A stretch of 64,000 bases of DNA from Ahrensia sp. (lineage in GTDB: Bacteria; Pseudomonadota; Alphaproteobacteria; Rhizobiales; Rhizobiaceae). The stretch spans positions 1-64,000 of the forward strand of contig NZXU01000031.1 in assembly GCA_002698425.1 (NCBI GenBank), given 5' to 3'. The translations under genes and the position numbers were made by a program. Below are positions 38,229 through 47,043 of this stretch, in pieces (the first letter of the stretch is position 1; each line of letters begins with the position of its first letter). The notes under the pieces were generated by a model, which was not told the origin of the DNA, did not search any database, and saw only the letters and a list, made by a program, of their open reading frames with translations.

Positions 38229-38960
38229 ATGACAATCCTGGCCGACCGGCTCGAGCATCGACGGCGCGCCCGCCGGTCGACTGGTCCTGGCCGCGTCGCG
38301 GCGCGCGCCCTGCTCTCGTTATCGCTGATCCTCACATCCGCCGGGGCGGTTTTCGCGCAGACGGGCGACGTGGCGCCGCCTCCGTCGGGCATCGTGCCCC
38401 TGCCCGCGCCGATCGCGCCGCCATCCCACCAGGACCCGGACAATCCGCTGGCGATGCCTGACACTCTTCCGAAGGGCGCGCCGGGCACCGCCGAACCTGT
38501 CATCGGCGGCAGCATCGAGGATTTGCCCGAACCGGTGCGGCGGATGCGCGAGCGGATCATGCAGGCCGCGCGCGACGCCGATTTCGAGGCGCTGCGGCCG
38601 CTGATGGGCAGCGGGTCGGAGCGGACGCTGCTCTCCTTCGGCCTGGTCGACGGCGACCCGATCGACTTCCTGCGCAGCCAGGGCGGCGACCCGGACGGCT
38701 ACGAGATCCTGGCGATCCTCTACGAAGTGATGGAGGCGGGCTACGCGATCTACGATCCCGGCACCGCGAACGAGACCTATGTCTGGCCCTATTTCGCTGC
38801 GACCTCGCTGGAAACGCTGACGCCGAAACAGCGCGTCGAACTGTTCAAGCTGGTGACCTCGGGCGACTACGAGGACATGCGCGATTTCGGCGCCTATATC
38901 TTCTACCGCGCCGGCATCACGCCCGACGGGCGCTGGCGGTTCTTCGTCGCGGGGGATTGA
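38229..38960 (+). CDS. Exported protein of unknown function
   Basis: 243 residues. An N-terminal Arg-rich stretch and a hydrophobic segment ending AGAVFAQ (about residue 44) look like a long signal peptide; then a Pro-rich region (about 48-95) and a globular domain (PVRRMRERIMQAARDADFEA, later YVWPYFAATSLETLTP and a closing DGRWRFFVAGD). Similar proteins are common in Hyphomicrobiales, function unknown to me. The GGAGGGG upstream is 13-14 bases from the ATG, so the exact start is uncertain. Confidence 0.7.
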   Translation: MTILADRLEHRRRARRSTGPGRVAARALLSLSLILTSAGAVFAQTGDVAPPPSGIVPLPAPIAPPSHQDPDNPLAMPDTLPKGAPGTAEPVIGGSIEDLPEPVRRMRERIMQAARDADFEALRPLMGSGSERTLLSFGLVDGDPIDFLRSQGGDPDGYEILAILYEVMEAGYAIYDPGTANETYVWPYFAATSLETLTPKQRVELFKLVTSGDYEDMRDFGAYIFYRAGITPDGRWRFFVAGD

Positions 38961-38968
38961 GGCAGCGA

Positions 38969-40213
38969 TCAGTTGCCCGCCAGGACGGCCTCGTATTGCC
39001 GGCCGATGCTGTTCCAGTTGAAGTCCTGAGCGATGGCGCGGCGGCCGTTATGGCCACGCCGTGAAAGTTCGGCGCGGTCGCGGGCCTGCGATGCCATCGC
39101 TCTTGCCATGACGGACGGGCGGACCCTGATCCTTCCGCGGGAATCCGTTGGCGCCGGGACGATGGCGCCGGCCCCGGTCCATTTGGCGATTTCGGCGGCG
39201 TTGCCGGCGGGGACGGAGAGGAAGGGCGTGCCTGCGGCCGCGGCCTCGAACAGGACCAGCGGCGAGTATTCCAGCCGCGATGCGAAGACGAACAGGTCCG
39301 CCGCGAGGAAGGCCTGAACCAGACGCTCCCTTTCCAGATTGGACAGCAGGATTTTCCGCCCCCTGCTCCGGGCTCGCTGTTGCCAATGGCCGACCGGCAG
39401 CGCCGACCGCGCCCGGCCGGACAGGAACTGGCGTGCCGCGCGCGCCCGATGTTCGAGTTTGACGGGCACGCGTTCCGCCGGCGCGCCATCGACGACATCG
39501 AAGGGCCACGCGCCATTGAGCAGGAGGCTGGCCGGCCTGCCGATATCGTCCATGAGACAGAATGCTTCTGCCAGTTCGGCATGCCCCTTGTCCTGAGGCG
39601 GCGATCCGACAGTGAGGAACAGGACATCCTCCTCCCCGATCCCCAGCGACGCGCGAAACCCGGGATCCGGGGCGACGGCGAACTCGTCCGGGTCCGCGCC
39701 GTTCGGGATGATGGAGAACCGCGTCAGGCCGAGATTTCTTGCGAAAGCGATGTCCCGATACGCCGACGCGTGGAACACGAGGTGATCCCAGTCGCCCAGG
39801 ACCGTCGCGAGATGAGCGAAATAATCGGCGTAGTGCGGTTCGTACAAACTGGAAAAGCCACAGGGGATCAAAAGTTTGCGCGCGCGAATTCGGTCCAGCA
39901 CCGGCAGTGCGGCGTCGTGCGTCCACTGAAGGGCGGCGTTGACGAGGATCGCATCGGCCGGGAAATCCACGAGGAAACGCCGGTAGCGCGCCACCTCGTC
40001 CGGATTCGTGAAGCCGCGCACCTGATTGCCGGCAATATCGAATTCCTCGAGCTTCACGCCGTTGATGACTTCGCCATTCCGGCCCGGCAGTCTCGAGGTG
40101 GCGACCGTCACCTCGTGGCCCCGGGAGACAAGGTACTCGCCGACGGAGCGGGTCACCTGCTGCACCCCGCCGCGGCTCGGGGCGTAGAATTCCGAGCACA
40201 GCAGCAGTCTCAT
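38969..40213 (-). CDS. Glycosyltransferase family 4 protein
   Basis: 414 residues with a GT-B fold: MRLLLCSEFYAPSRGGVQQV start typical of GT4, a nucleotide-sugar domain from about 200 (LFLTVGSPPQDKGHAEL) and the E-x7-E motif in EYSPLVLFEAAAAGTPFL near 330. Sugar donor and acceptor are unknown. Its ATG overlaps the stop of the fucosyltransferase-like gene by four bases (ATGA), so the pair probably acts on the same glycan. Confidence 0.9.
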   Translation of the reverse strand: MRLLLCSEFYAPSRGGVQQVTRSVGEYLVSRGHEVTVATSRLPGRNGEVINGVKLEEFDIAGNQVRGFTNPDEVARYRRFLVDFPADAILVNAALQWTHDAALPVLDRIRARKLLIPCGFSSLYEPHYADYFAHLATVLGDWDHLVFHASAYRDIAFARNLGLTRFSIIPNGADPDEFAVAPDPGFRASLGIGEEDVLFLTVGSPPQDKGHAELAEAFCLMDDIGRPASLLLNGAWPFDVVDGAPAERVPVKLEHRARAARQFLSGRARSALPVGHWQQRARSRGRKILLSNLERERLVQAFLAADLFVFASRLEYSPLVLFEAAAAGTPFLSVPAGNAAEIAKWTGAGAIVPAPTDSRGRIRVRPSVMARAMASQARDRAELSRRGHNGRRAIAQDFNWNSIGRQYEAVLAGN

Positions 40214-41076
40214 CGCCTGAACCAGCTTTCCGGAACGAGGTCGGTCGTGTCGAAACTCGCGTCGGCGAACCATTTGCGCGGCGCAATGACGATCTTGTCC
40301 GGGTTCGGGCTCAGCCATGCGCCCCACCAGCTGAACGTGCTGTTGGCGATGACATGGTGGCGGCAGAGGCTCATCAGCCACAACTCGCCGAGATCGCTGG
40401 CGCGGCCGTCCGACACGAATGTCGCCGGCTGTTTCAGGTCCAGATTGGCCTCAGCCCATGCGATGTCATCGGAAAACACGAAGATTTCCAGCGGCCCCAG
40501 CCGTTGCGAGAGTTCCGCGACAGCCGCCGCGTAATAGTCCGGTGCGCACAGGCCGTGGACGCTTGCCGCGTCGCCCTGCGTGTAATCGGTGCGGCGCACA
40601 TGCAGGGAGACCGACTGAGCCTCCCCTATCCGATGCGCCAGCGCCGCCGCGTGCCCCGCTTCGGGAGGCGGCGCGAGTTCGGTCCGGATCTGCGCCACGG
40701 CGTCCGCGAAATAGCGTTCCGACTGGAAATAGCCGTCGAGGCGGACCGGAGGCCGGGCGGAGATGATGCGCGGATCGAAATGGAAATGCGCTTCGTGCAG
40801 CGTCGGCACGCGCCCGGTCGCGAACCAGCGGGCGGCGCGGTGCGCGAGCTTGCCGAGCCTGCCGGGGTCACCTTGCCTTTCCGGCGCGATGCGGGCGGCA
40901 ATCGGGAACCGGTCGAGGCAGAAGGAGCGCGGCGGCGTGTCCCGGGACCGCGTGCGGTAGGATGAAATATCCAGAACGAGATCGGCCCCGGTGCGCAGCG
41001 CCAGCGCCCGCGCGGCGGCGTATTGGAACATCTGGTTCCCCGCCCCGCCCATCATGTTCACCGTCACGCTCGCCAT
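40210..41076 (-). CDS. GT11 family (alpha-1,2-fucosyltransferase-like) glycosyltransferase
   Basis: 288 residues. GT11 hallmarks: MMGGAGNQMFQYAAARALA near residue 8, HVRRTDY near 158 (the GDP-fucose binding HxRRxD) and ANSTFSWWGAWL near 245. These enzymes transfer fucose to galactose in lipopolysaccharide or capsule. Translationally coupled to the downstream GT4 gene. Confidence 0.9.
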   Translation of the reverse strand: MASVTVNMMGGAGNQMFQYAAARALALRTGADLVLDISSYRTRSRDTPPRSFCLDRFPIAARIAPERQGDPGRLGKLAHRAARWFATGRVPTLHEAHFHFDPRIISARPPVRLDGYFQSERYFADAVAQIRTELAPPPEAGHAAALAHRIGEAQSVSLHVRRTDYTQGDAASVHGLCAPDYYAAAVAELSQRLGPLEIFVFSDDIAWAEANLDLKQPATFVSDGRASDLGELWLMSLCRHHVIANSTFSWWGAWLSPNPDKIVIAPRKWFADASFDTTDLVPESWFRR

Positions 41077-41142
41077 CGGTTGTCACTAATCGACTTGCCG
41101 CCGGGTGCGAAGACAAAACGCCGGAAATGCAGTGGACTTCCG

Positions 41143-42366
41143 TCAACCCAGTGACGCAAGGGCCACGCCGCCCAGCGCCGCGACGATCACCACGATCCAT
41201 GGCGGCGTCTTCCAGGCCACGAGCAGGACGAAACAGGCGAGCGCCAGCGCGAAGTCGCGAAGGTCTCCCACCGCGCCGGTGAAGACGGGCGCATAGAGCG
41301 CCGCGCCCAGAATGCCGACGACGGCGGCGTTCGCCCCCTGCATCGCCGATTGCGCCCGGGCCATGGCGCAGAAGCGATCCCAGAACGGCAGGACGCCGAT
41401 CAGGATCAGGAAGCCCGGCAGGAACACGGCGGACAGGGCGATCGCCGCTCCCGCCACGCCGTTCGGCTCCGGCCCGAGCACCGCGCCGAGATAGGCGGAA
41501 AAGGTGAAGAGCGGCCCCGGCACGGCCTGCGCCGCGCCATATCCGGCAAGGAAGCTGTCCGCCGTCACCCAGCCGGGCTGCACCACCTCGGCCTGCAGCA
41601 GCGGCAGGACGACATGGCCGCCGCCGAAGACCAGCGCGCCGGCACGGTAGAAGCTCTCGAAGACGGCGAGCGCCTGCGACCCGCCGGCGACGAGCGGCAA
41701 GAGTGCAAGAAGCGCAAGGAAGGCGGCAAGCGCCAGGACGGCGGCCGTGCGGGTGACAGGCATGGCGACATGGCCGCCACGCGGCGGAGGCGTGTCGCGA
41801 AGAAGGACAAGCCCCGCCACCGCGCCGAGCAGGATCGCACCCGCCATCCCGGCAATGCCCGGCGCGAAGGCGAGAACGGCGACCGCCGCGACGGCGATGG
41901 CGGCGCGCTGCCGGTCCGGGCAGAGCGTCCTCGCCATGCCCCAGACCGCCTGCGCGACAATCGCCACGGCGACGATCTTCAGCCCGTGCAGCGCCCCTGC
42001 CCCGACCGGCCCGGAGACGCCCGTCGCGGTCATCGCGAAGAAGAGAAGCGCGAGCGCCGAGGGCGCCGTGAAGGCGGCAAAGGCGGCCAGTGCGCCGAGC
42101 CAGCCGGCCCGCATCATCCCCAGCGCGAAGCCCACCTGGCTGGAGGCCGGGCCCGGAAGGAACTGGCACAGCGCCACAAGATCGGCATAGGCGGCGTCGC
42201 CCAGCCATTGCCGCCGCGTGACGAGTTCGTCGCGGAAATAGCCGAGATGCGCGATCGGGCCGCCGAAGCTGGTCAGGCCGAGCTTCAGAAAGACCGCGAA
42301 GACCTCCGCCGGCGTTCCCCGAGACGGGCGGGCTTCATTCCCCTTATACGCTCCATCGTCCTGCAT
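41143..42366 (-). CDS. chrA: Chromate transporter, ChrA family
   Basis: 407 residues with two CHR domains: FLKLGLTSFGGPIAHLGYFR near 26 with CQFLPGPASSQVG near 67, and in the second half GALVFGGGHVVLPLLQ with QAVPGPLFTFSAY. Long ChrA proteins export chromate and confer resistance. Distance to the glycosyltransferase gene is 66 bases. Confidence 0.92.
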   Translation of the reverse strand: MQDDGAYKGNEARPSRGTPAEVFAVFLKLGLTSFGGPIAHLGYFRDELVTRRQWLGDAAYADLVALCQFLPGPASSQVGFALGMMRAGWLGALAAFAAFTAPSALALLFFAMTATGVSGPVGAGALHGLKIVAVAIVAQAVWGMARTLCPDRQRAAIAVAAVAVLAFAPGIAGMAGAILLGAVAGLVLLRDTPPPRGGHVAMPVTRTAAVLALAAFLALLALLPLVAGGSQALAVFESFYRAGALVFGGGHVVLPLLQAEVVQPGWVTADSFLAGYGAAQAVPGPLFTFSAYLGAVLGPEPNGVAGAAIALSAVFLPGFLILIGVLPFWDRFCAMARAQSAMQGANAAVVGILGAALYAPVFTGAVGDLRDFALALACFVLLVAWKTPPWIVVIVAALGGVALASLG

Positions 42367-42416
42367 TCCCGCGACCCCGGTTTCCGGCGCTTGCCGGCGC
42401 GTGACTTTTCACCGCT

Positions 42417-43277
42417 TCAATACGCATTTATGCGGGGCGCGTGAACGGTGCGTGACGGGGCGTTGCTTTCGGACGGGACCGGCGGCGTCGCTGCGGATTT
42501 GTCCGGCGCGGACGGGTTTCCGCTTTCCAGATCGGCGTCCAACCGATGGGCCAGCTCGAAGAAGCGCCGCCTCACCTCGCCCGCATAGGGATTGGATCGC
42601 TCGATCGCCTCGAAGACCTCGGGCGCGTCGTGGCGGACCATCGAGATCGCCTCGACCAGCAGGTCGAAGGAACGGGTGGTCATGCGGGTCGGGAGCGGGC
42701 CCATATTGGTCAGCACCTTGGCGATCAGATGCGTCAGGCCCTGCACCGTCGCGGCTTCGCGGTCATGATCCTCCGGCGTGGTGAGGATGACCTGAAGGCC
42801 GAAGCGCCGGCGCAGGAAGACGGCCAGCGCGCGGTGGCGGCCGCCGCGGATCGGGCAGAGCGCGATCTTCAGGCCGGCAAGGCCGTCGCGGGCGCTTTGC
42901 GGGCCGAACAGCGGATGGGTGGCGACGATATCGACGGTTTCGCGCAGCGTCTCGCGCATCAGGGCGGACGGTCCGATCTTGACCGAGCCGACATCCAGCA
43001 CCAGCGCGCCGGGCCGGCAATGGGCCGCCACCGATGACAGGATGTCCGCGAAGGTCGGCACCGGCGTGGCGATGACGACGATGTCGCGGGAGGCGGCCTG
43101 TTCCAGCGTGGTCGCCGCCGCGCCCAGCCTCGCGGCCGCCTCCTCGACATCGGGGGCGATGTCATGGACGACGACCTCGGCATGCGGCGCGGCGTGGCGG
43201 GCGATCAGCCTGCCGAAGGCGCCGAAACCGATGACGCCAAGCGACGGTTTCAGTTTCACGGGATTTGGATGTTCCAT
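42417..43277 (-). CDS. tyrA: Prephenate/arogenate dehydrogenase
   Basis: 286 residues. The Rossmann motif GVIGFGAFGRLIARH lies near residue 14; the TyrA-type stretches DVGSVKIGPSA near 96 and VATHPLFGPQSA near 118 (catalytic His) follow. Oxidative decarboxylation gives hydroxyphenylpyruvate or tyrosine. A 23-residue Pro/Ser-rich tail ends the protein. The ribosome binding site is inside a leader hairpin. Confidence 0.87.
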   Translation of the reverse strand: MEHPNPVKLKPSLGVIGFGAFGRLIARHAAPHAEVVVHDIAPDVEEAAARLGAAATTLEQAASRDIVVIATPVPTFADILSSVAAHCRPGALVLDVGSVKIGPSALMRETLRETVDIVATHPLFGPQSARDGLAGLKIALCPIRGGRHRALAVFLRRRFGLQVILTTPEDHDREAATVQGLTHLIAKVLTNMGPLPTRMTTRSFDLLVEAISMVRHDAPEVFEAIERSNPYAGEVRRRFFELAHRLDADLESGNPSAPDKSAATPPVPSESNAPSRTVHAPRINAY

Positions 43278-43280
43278 CTT

Positions 43281-43314
43281 TCGACCTCTTTCTTGCCGCC
43301 AGGCAGGAGGTCGA
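43281..43314 (-). promoter_or_regulatory. Leader hairpin over the ribosome binding site of the prephenate dehydrogenase gene
   Basis: TCGACCTC pairs with GAGGTCGA around an 18-base loop. On the minus strand the second arm (AGAGGTCGA) is the only Shine-Dalgarno-like sequence before the ATG at 43277, four bases away. Pairing would hide it. Confidence 0.5.
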
Positions 43315-43509
43315 TTTTCAGGATTGTCGGACCGCTGTCTGGGCAGCGGAACGATTCACGACAAAGGGTCCGCAGCTATATGAGCTGCGAATAATACAGT
43401 CCGGCAAGGCTGAGCGGCTTTGTCATGGCGGGTCGGGTAGAGGAGAAGGGCCGGCAAGTCAACGGGATTGCACCGTTCCGGCATCCTCGCATTCACAGGC
43501 GTACGGCCC

Positions 43510-44052
43510 TCACTTTGCAGGCGCGGCGGAGGACTCCGGCTCGGCGAAGATCTGCGAGCAGGAGTCCACGAAGCGACGGACCGGATCATTCGAACCGCGC
43601 AGCGAGATCGAACGCATCTCCTCGCCGACAATGCCGACATCCAGCGCGTTTCCGCGACGCAGGGCCGGCCAGAAGGCATCGTCGACGCCAAGCTCGACGC
43701 CGATGCCGGCATATTCCTCGCTGACGATCGCGACCGATCCGGCGTATGTCGCCTCATAGTCCTCGATTCGGAAGCGAACCTCCACCTCCTCCGCATTGTC
43801 GCGGGCGCCGAAATCCAGCGCCAGCATAACCGGGATCGATGGTCCCTCGTCACCCTCCGCGCATTCGGCATTGAAGAGCCACGCGTCGGTTTCCGGAATC
43901 GCGAATGAGAGGGCATGGACCCTGGCGCCATCCTCGTTATCGAAGGCGTCGTGCCGCCAGACGGCGTCACCCGGCTCTTGCGCCGATGCCTGTCCGGCCA
44001 CGACCACGACGACAATCGCTATGGGAACGAGTTTACCGAGGAAAGACATCAT
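43510..44052 (-). CDS. Exported protein of unknown function (second of a related pair)
   Basis: 180 residues starting MMSFLGKLVPIAIVVVV, signal peptide to about residue 24 (GQASAQ), then a beta-rich domain with two Cys (AECAEG near 60 and DSCSQI near 168). Its layout resembles the upstream neighbour: Cys near the start, a strand-rich body, a closing F..(T/S)C. The start overlaps the neighbour's stop by four bases. No family recognised; likely periplasmic. Confidence 0.72.
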   Translation of the reverse strand: MMSFLGKLVPIAIVVVVVAGQASAQEPGDAVWRHDAFDNEDGARVHALSFAIPETDAWLFNAECAEGDEGPSIPVMLALDFGARDNAEEVEVRFRIEDYEATYAGSVAIVSEEYAGIGVELGVDDAFWPALRRGNALDVGIVGEEMRSISLRGSNDPVRRFVDSCSQIFAEPESSAAPAK

Positions 44053-44540
44053 GCGCCGTCTCCGCCGTCGCCCCACGGGCAGGTCCGGGCGAACGCCGCC
44101 AAGGCCAATGACGAGCCCTTGAGCGGCAACTCCACGGCGCCGCCGTCAAGCGAGATGCTCACCGACCGCCCTGCCCGCAAGGCTTCGACCAGCGGATCGG
44201 ACGGTTTTAGCAGGATCTTGGGCACATGGCCGATCATGCCCCAGAACTCGAATTCCGGCACATAGGAGAACGGTTCGCCGTCCACCGCAAAGACGATCTC
44301 CCGCGGATCCGCGCCTTCGGCGGGAGCGTCCTCCACCGCCAGGAACGGCACATAGAGGGTTGCCGGCATGCCGGCCGCCTCGCAACGCACGAGAAGGCCG
44401 ATGTCCTCCTCGCAATCCGTGCAATCGGCGACGGAGGCTTCCGTCCCCTCGCCTGTCACGCTCCATCGTTCCGTGCGCGCGGACGCGGGAAGCGTCATGA
44501 TCGCCACCGCGACCATGGCGAGTATCTGCCTGCCAATCAT
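44049..44540 (-). CDS. Exported protein of unknown function (first of a related pair)
   Basis: 163 residues; signal peptide about 1-21 (ending PASA), then four Cys (CTDCEED, VRCEAAG, and ARTCPWG at the end), a DGEPFSYVPEFEFWG stretch and a closing helix SSLALAAFARTC. Possibly disulfide-bonded and periplasmic. Coupled by an ATGA overlap to the next gene, which looks like a distant paralogue. Confidence 0.72.
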   Translation of the reverse strand: MIGRQILAMVAVAIMTLPASARTERWSVTGEGTEASVADCTDCEEDIGLLVRCEAAGMPATLYVPFLAVEDAPAEGADPREIVFAVDGEPFSYVPEFEFWGMIGHVPKILLKPSDPLVEALRAGRSVSISLDGGAVELPLKGSSLALAAFARTCPWGDGGDGA

Positions 44541-44561
44541 GCAATCCTCCTGTCCGAGCGC

Positions 44562-45635
44562 CTACCAGACGGACTTTCCCAGAATGACGCTTTCAAGATC
44601 CATGCGCAGTTCGGCGGTCACCGGCTCGATCTCCGCCGGCGGCGTTCCGGCCATGCCGAAATTCGCGCGATAGTCGCTCGGCGATACGCCGAGCCGGCGC
44701 GCAAAGGCGCGGCGCAGCGTCTTGGCGGTGCCGAAACCGCTCCTCGAGGCAACCGTCTGAACCGGCAGCGTGGACGTCTCGAGGAGCCGGCGCGCCAGGC
44801 TCAGCCGCACATCCTCGATGTAGCGGAAGATCGTCGTGTCGGTGACTTCCTTGAAGCGCCGCTCCAGCGACCGCTCGCTCATCGCCGCGTAGCGGGCGAG
44901 CTTGCCGATCGAATAGTCCTCGTTCGGATTTTCCCAGATATGCAGCTGCACCCGGCGGATCCGCGAATCCTCCGTGGCGTCGGCCATCAGATGGGTGCTG
45001 AACTGCGTCTGGCCGCTTTGACGCCGCAGGACCAGCACCATGAACCGCGCCACGTCCAGCGCCAGCTGGCGACCATGGTCCTTCTCGATCAACGCCAGCG
45101 CCAGATCGATGCCGGCAAGCATCCCGGCGGAGGTCCAGAATTTTCCGGAATTGACGAAGATCGCGTCCGAGTCGACCTGCTCGGCGACCGTCTCGTCCGC
45201 GCCCAGACGCATCGCCTCAAGCCAGTGCGTCGCGATACGGTGTCCATCCGTCACGCCGGAGGCCAGCAGCACCGTCGAGCCGGTGCACACCGACCCCATC
45301 CGCTCGCATCGCGGCTCCAGCTTGCGGATCCAGTCGGTGATCTCGCCGTTTTCGGCGGCAGCGAAGCACCCCGGACCGCCGGCGACCAGCAAAAGGTCCA
45401 AATCGGCGGGAAGATCGGCGCAGCCGCAGGTGGGTTCGATCCGCATGAAACTTCCGGCCACGTCGACCGGCCTGCCATCGACGGAGACGGTGATCGGCCG
45501 GTAGAGCGGCCGCCCGGTCAAAAAATTCGCGATTCCAAAGGCTTCCAACGGCCCGCTGACATCAACCGATGCCACCTGATCGTAAATCAGCATCGCGACG
45601 TAGCGCGGCGCGAGCGGCATTGCCTCGCGTTTCAC
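44562..45635 (-). CDS. GlxA family transcriptional regulator (DJ-1/PfpI plus AraC)
   Basis: 357 residues: an N-terminal DJ-1/PfpI-like domain (IYDQVASVDVSGPLEAF near 18; SVCTGSTVLLASG near 118) and a C-terminal AraC helix-turn-helix pair (IGKLARYAAMSERSLERRF near 262; VASRSGFGTAKTLRRAF near 310). Such regulators often answer to quaternary amines or amino-acid derivatives; the ligand is unknown here. Confidence 0.9.
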   Translation of the reverse strand: MKREAMPLAPRYVAMLIYDQVASVDVSGPLEAFGIANFLTGRPLYRPITVSVDGRPVDVAGSFMRIEPTCGCADLPADLDLLLVAGGPGCFAAAENGEITDWIRKLEPRCERMGSVCTGSTVLLASGVTDGHRIATHWLEAMRLGADETVAEQVDSDAIFVNSGKFWTSAGMLAGIDLALALIEKDHGRQLALDVARFMVLVLRRQSGQTQFSTHLMADATEDSRIRRVQLHIWENPNEDYSIGKLARYAAMSERSLERRFKEVTDTTIFRYIEDVRLSLARRLLETSTLPVQTVASRSGFGTAKTLRRAFARRLGVSPSDYRANFGMAGTPPAEIEPVTAELRMDLESVILGKSVW

Positions 45636-45854
45636 ATGGAGCCCCCATTTCGCCCACTGTCCCCGCCCCTAAAAAGCCGATCGAAGCCGATGGCGCAAGG
45701 AACCCTGAGCGCCAAAAACGGAACAGCAAGCGCCAAAGGCCCGGAAGCCGCGAAGCAAGGGTTTTACATTCCCTCAGCGGAATTCATAAACGCCGACGTC
45801 GGGGCGACCAAAAAACCATCCGGATAGCTTAGATCCGAAACTGGAGATGCTTTC

Positions 45855-46943
45855 ATGAATGTCAGTTCGTGCGGCATGCTGGGCAAGATTTGCCTTGGCG
45901 TGCTCTTTACACTGAGCACTGCCTCGACGTCTTACGCCGTCGAAAAGAAACAGGCGGATGTTGTTGTCAGCAACAAGACCGGCAAGACCATTCTCAGCGT
46001 CACCGTCGCCCACAAATACAGCGACGAATACGAGCATCAGCTGGATTGGCCGGGCGCTCTCGCGGACGGTGCGACAACTTCGGGACAGCCCGTCACCTAC
46101 AATACCGGCTTCGGAACCACCGGGAGAGACTGGTGGTTTATTTCATGGGTCTATAGCGACAGTTCGACCGTCTATTATTCCGATCCGAACAACTTTCGCG
46201 GCGCCATCGATTTCATGGAACAAGCTGGCAGGATCGCAATTCCCGTCGGCACTTCCATCGCAGCGACCGTTTTCGGTGCGGTCTGCACCGCCGGAACCGC
46301 GGGCGCCTGCGGTCCGGCGGCAACGGCGGCAGCCGTAACGACCATGGCTGCTGCGAGCGCCACCATCGCCTCGGCTGCGGCGGGCGAACTGCTCGCAAAT
46401 GGCGGGACCGAGGGGTTCAAGCAGCACATTCTCAGGGACGACGACGCCGGCAAGACGGTCACGATCGAGCTGCAGAAGAACAACCAGATCCTGATCACAT
46501 CGCCCTCGGGAGATTCGCGAACGGTCTATAGCTCCAAGCCGACCGAAACCCCGCCTTCGCAACTCGAGGCAGTCAACGCCGCGATCGAAGAGTTCAAAAC
46601 GACCAAGATGCCCGATCTCACCGGCGTATGGAAAACCAAACAGGTCGGCGAACTGGATTTCGACACCAACACCTATTTCGACGGACGAAAATCCGTGACG
46701 ATCAAGGGTTTCGGATGGGATGAAGGCCGGCAAGCCGTCGTCGTCACCGGGCAATACGGACTGAGCGATACGTCGAAGGTCGATCCGAAAGAAAACGGCA
46801 GCTTCACCTGGTACTTCAAGGACAAGTGCCATTTTTCGGGCACCTATATGTCGCTGTTGCCCGAGCTTGTGATCAACAAGAAAACCAATCTTCCCGAACT
46901 CAAGACCTATCCGTGGAGCGGAGAGGATCCGACCTGCGGATAG
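45855..46943 (+). CDS. Secreted protein with a PUD-like N-terminal domain
   Basis: 362 residues. Signal peptide about 1-28 (TSYA), then a domain with VVVSNKTGKTILSVTVAHKY, QPVTYNTGFGTTGRDWWFIS and FKQHILRDDDAGKTVTIELQ, which I match from memory to the PUD1/PUD2 (up-regulated in daf-2) domain of nematodes and fungi. An Ala/Thr/Gly-rich hydrophobic stretch (about 130-185) lies inside it. A second domain (about 250-362, LTGVWKTKQVG start) has two Cys and is unassigned. GGAG stands eight bases before the ATG. Confidence 0.6.
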   Translation: MNVSSCGMLGKICLGVLFTLSTASTSYAVEKKQADVVVSNKTGKTILSVTVAHKYSDEYEHQLDWPGALADGATTSGQPVTYNTGFGTTGRDWWFISWVYSDSSTVYYSDPNNFRGAIDFMEQAGRIAIPVGTSIAATVFGAVCTAGTAGACGPAATAAAVTTMAAASATIASAAAGELLANGGTEGFKQHILRDDDAGKTVTIELQKNNQILITSPSGDSRTVYSSKPTETPPSQLEAVNAAIEEFKTTKMPDLTGVWKTKQVGELDFDTNTYFDGRKSVTIKGFGWDEGRQAVVVTGQYGLSDTSKVDPKENGSFTWYFKDKCHFSGTYMSLLPELVINKKTNLPELKTYPWSGEDPTCG

Positions 46944-46959
46944 ACTGACCGAGGGCTTT

Positions 46960-46984
46960 GGCCGCGTCCCGACCGGGCGCGGCC
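46960..46984 (+). terminator. GC-rich hairpin after the PUD-like gene
   Basis: GGCCGCG...CGCGGCC stem extended by CCC/GGG beyond a one-base bulge, 17 bases after the stop. No T-tract follows, so factor-dependent or weak termination is possible. Confidence 0.45.
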
Positions 46985-47043
46985 ATAGTTGTTCCGCCGC
47001 TACCACGACGGCGGCAATAATTACGTTCCCGGAGACATCCACA

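Noticed and set aside
41143..42366. A chromate-resistance island
   Set aside because: Only chrA is present; no chrB, transposase or plasmid-type genes adjoin it, and base composition looks like the surroundings.
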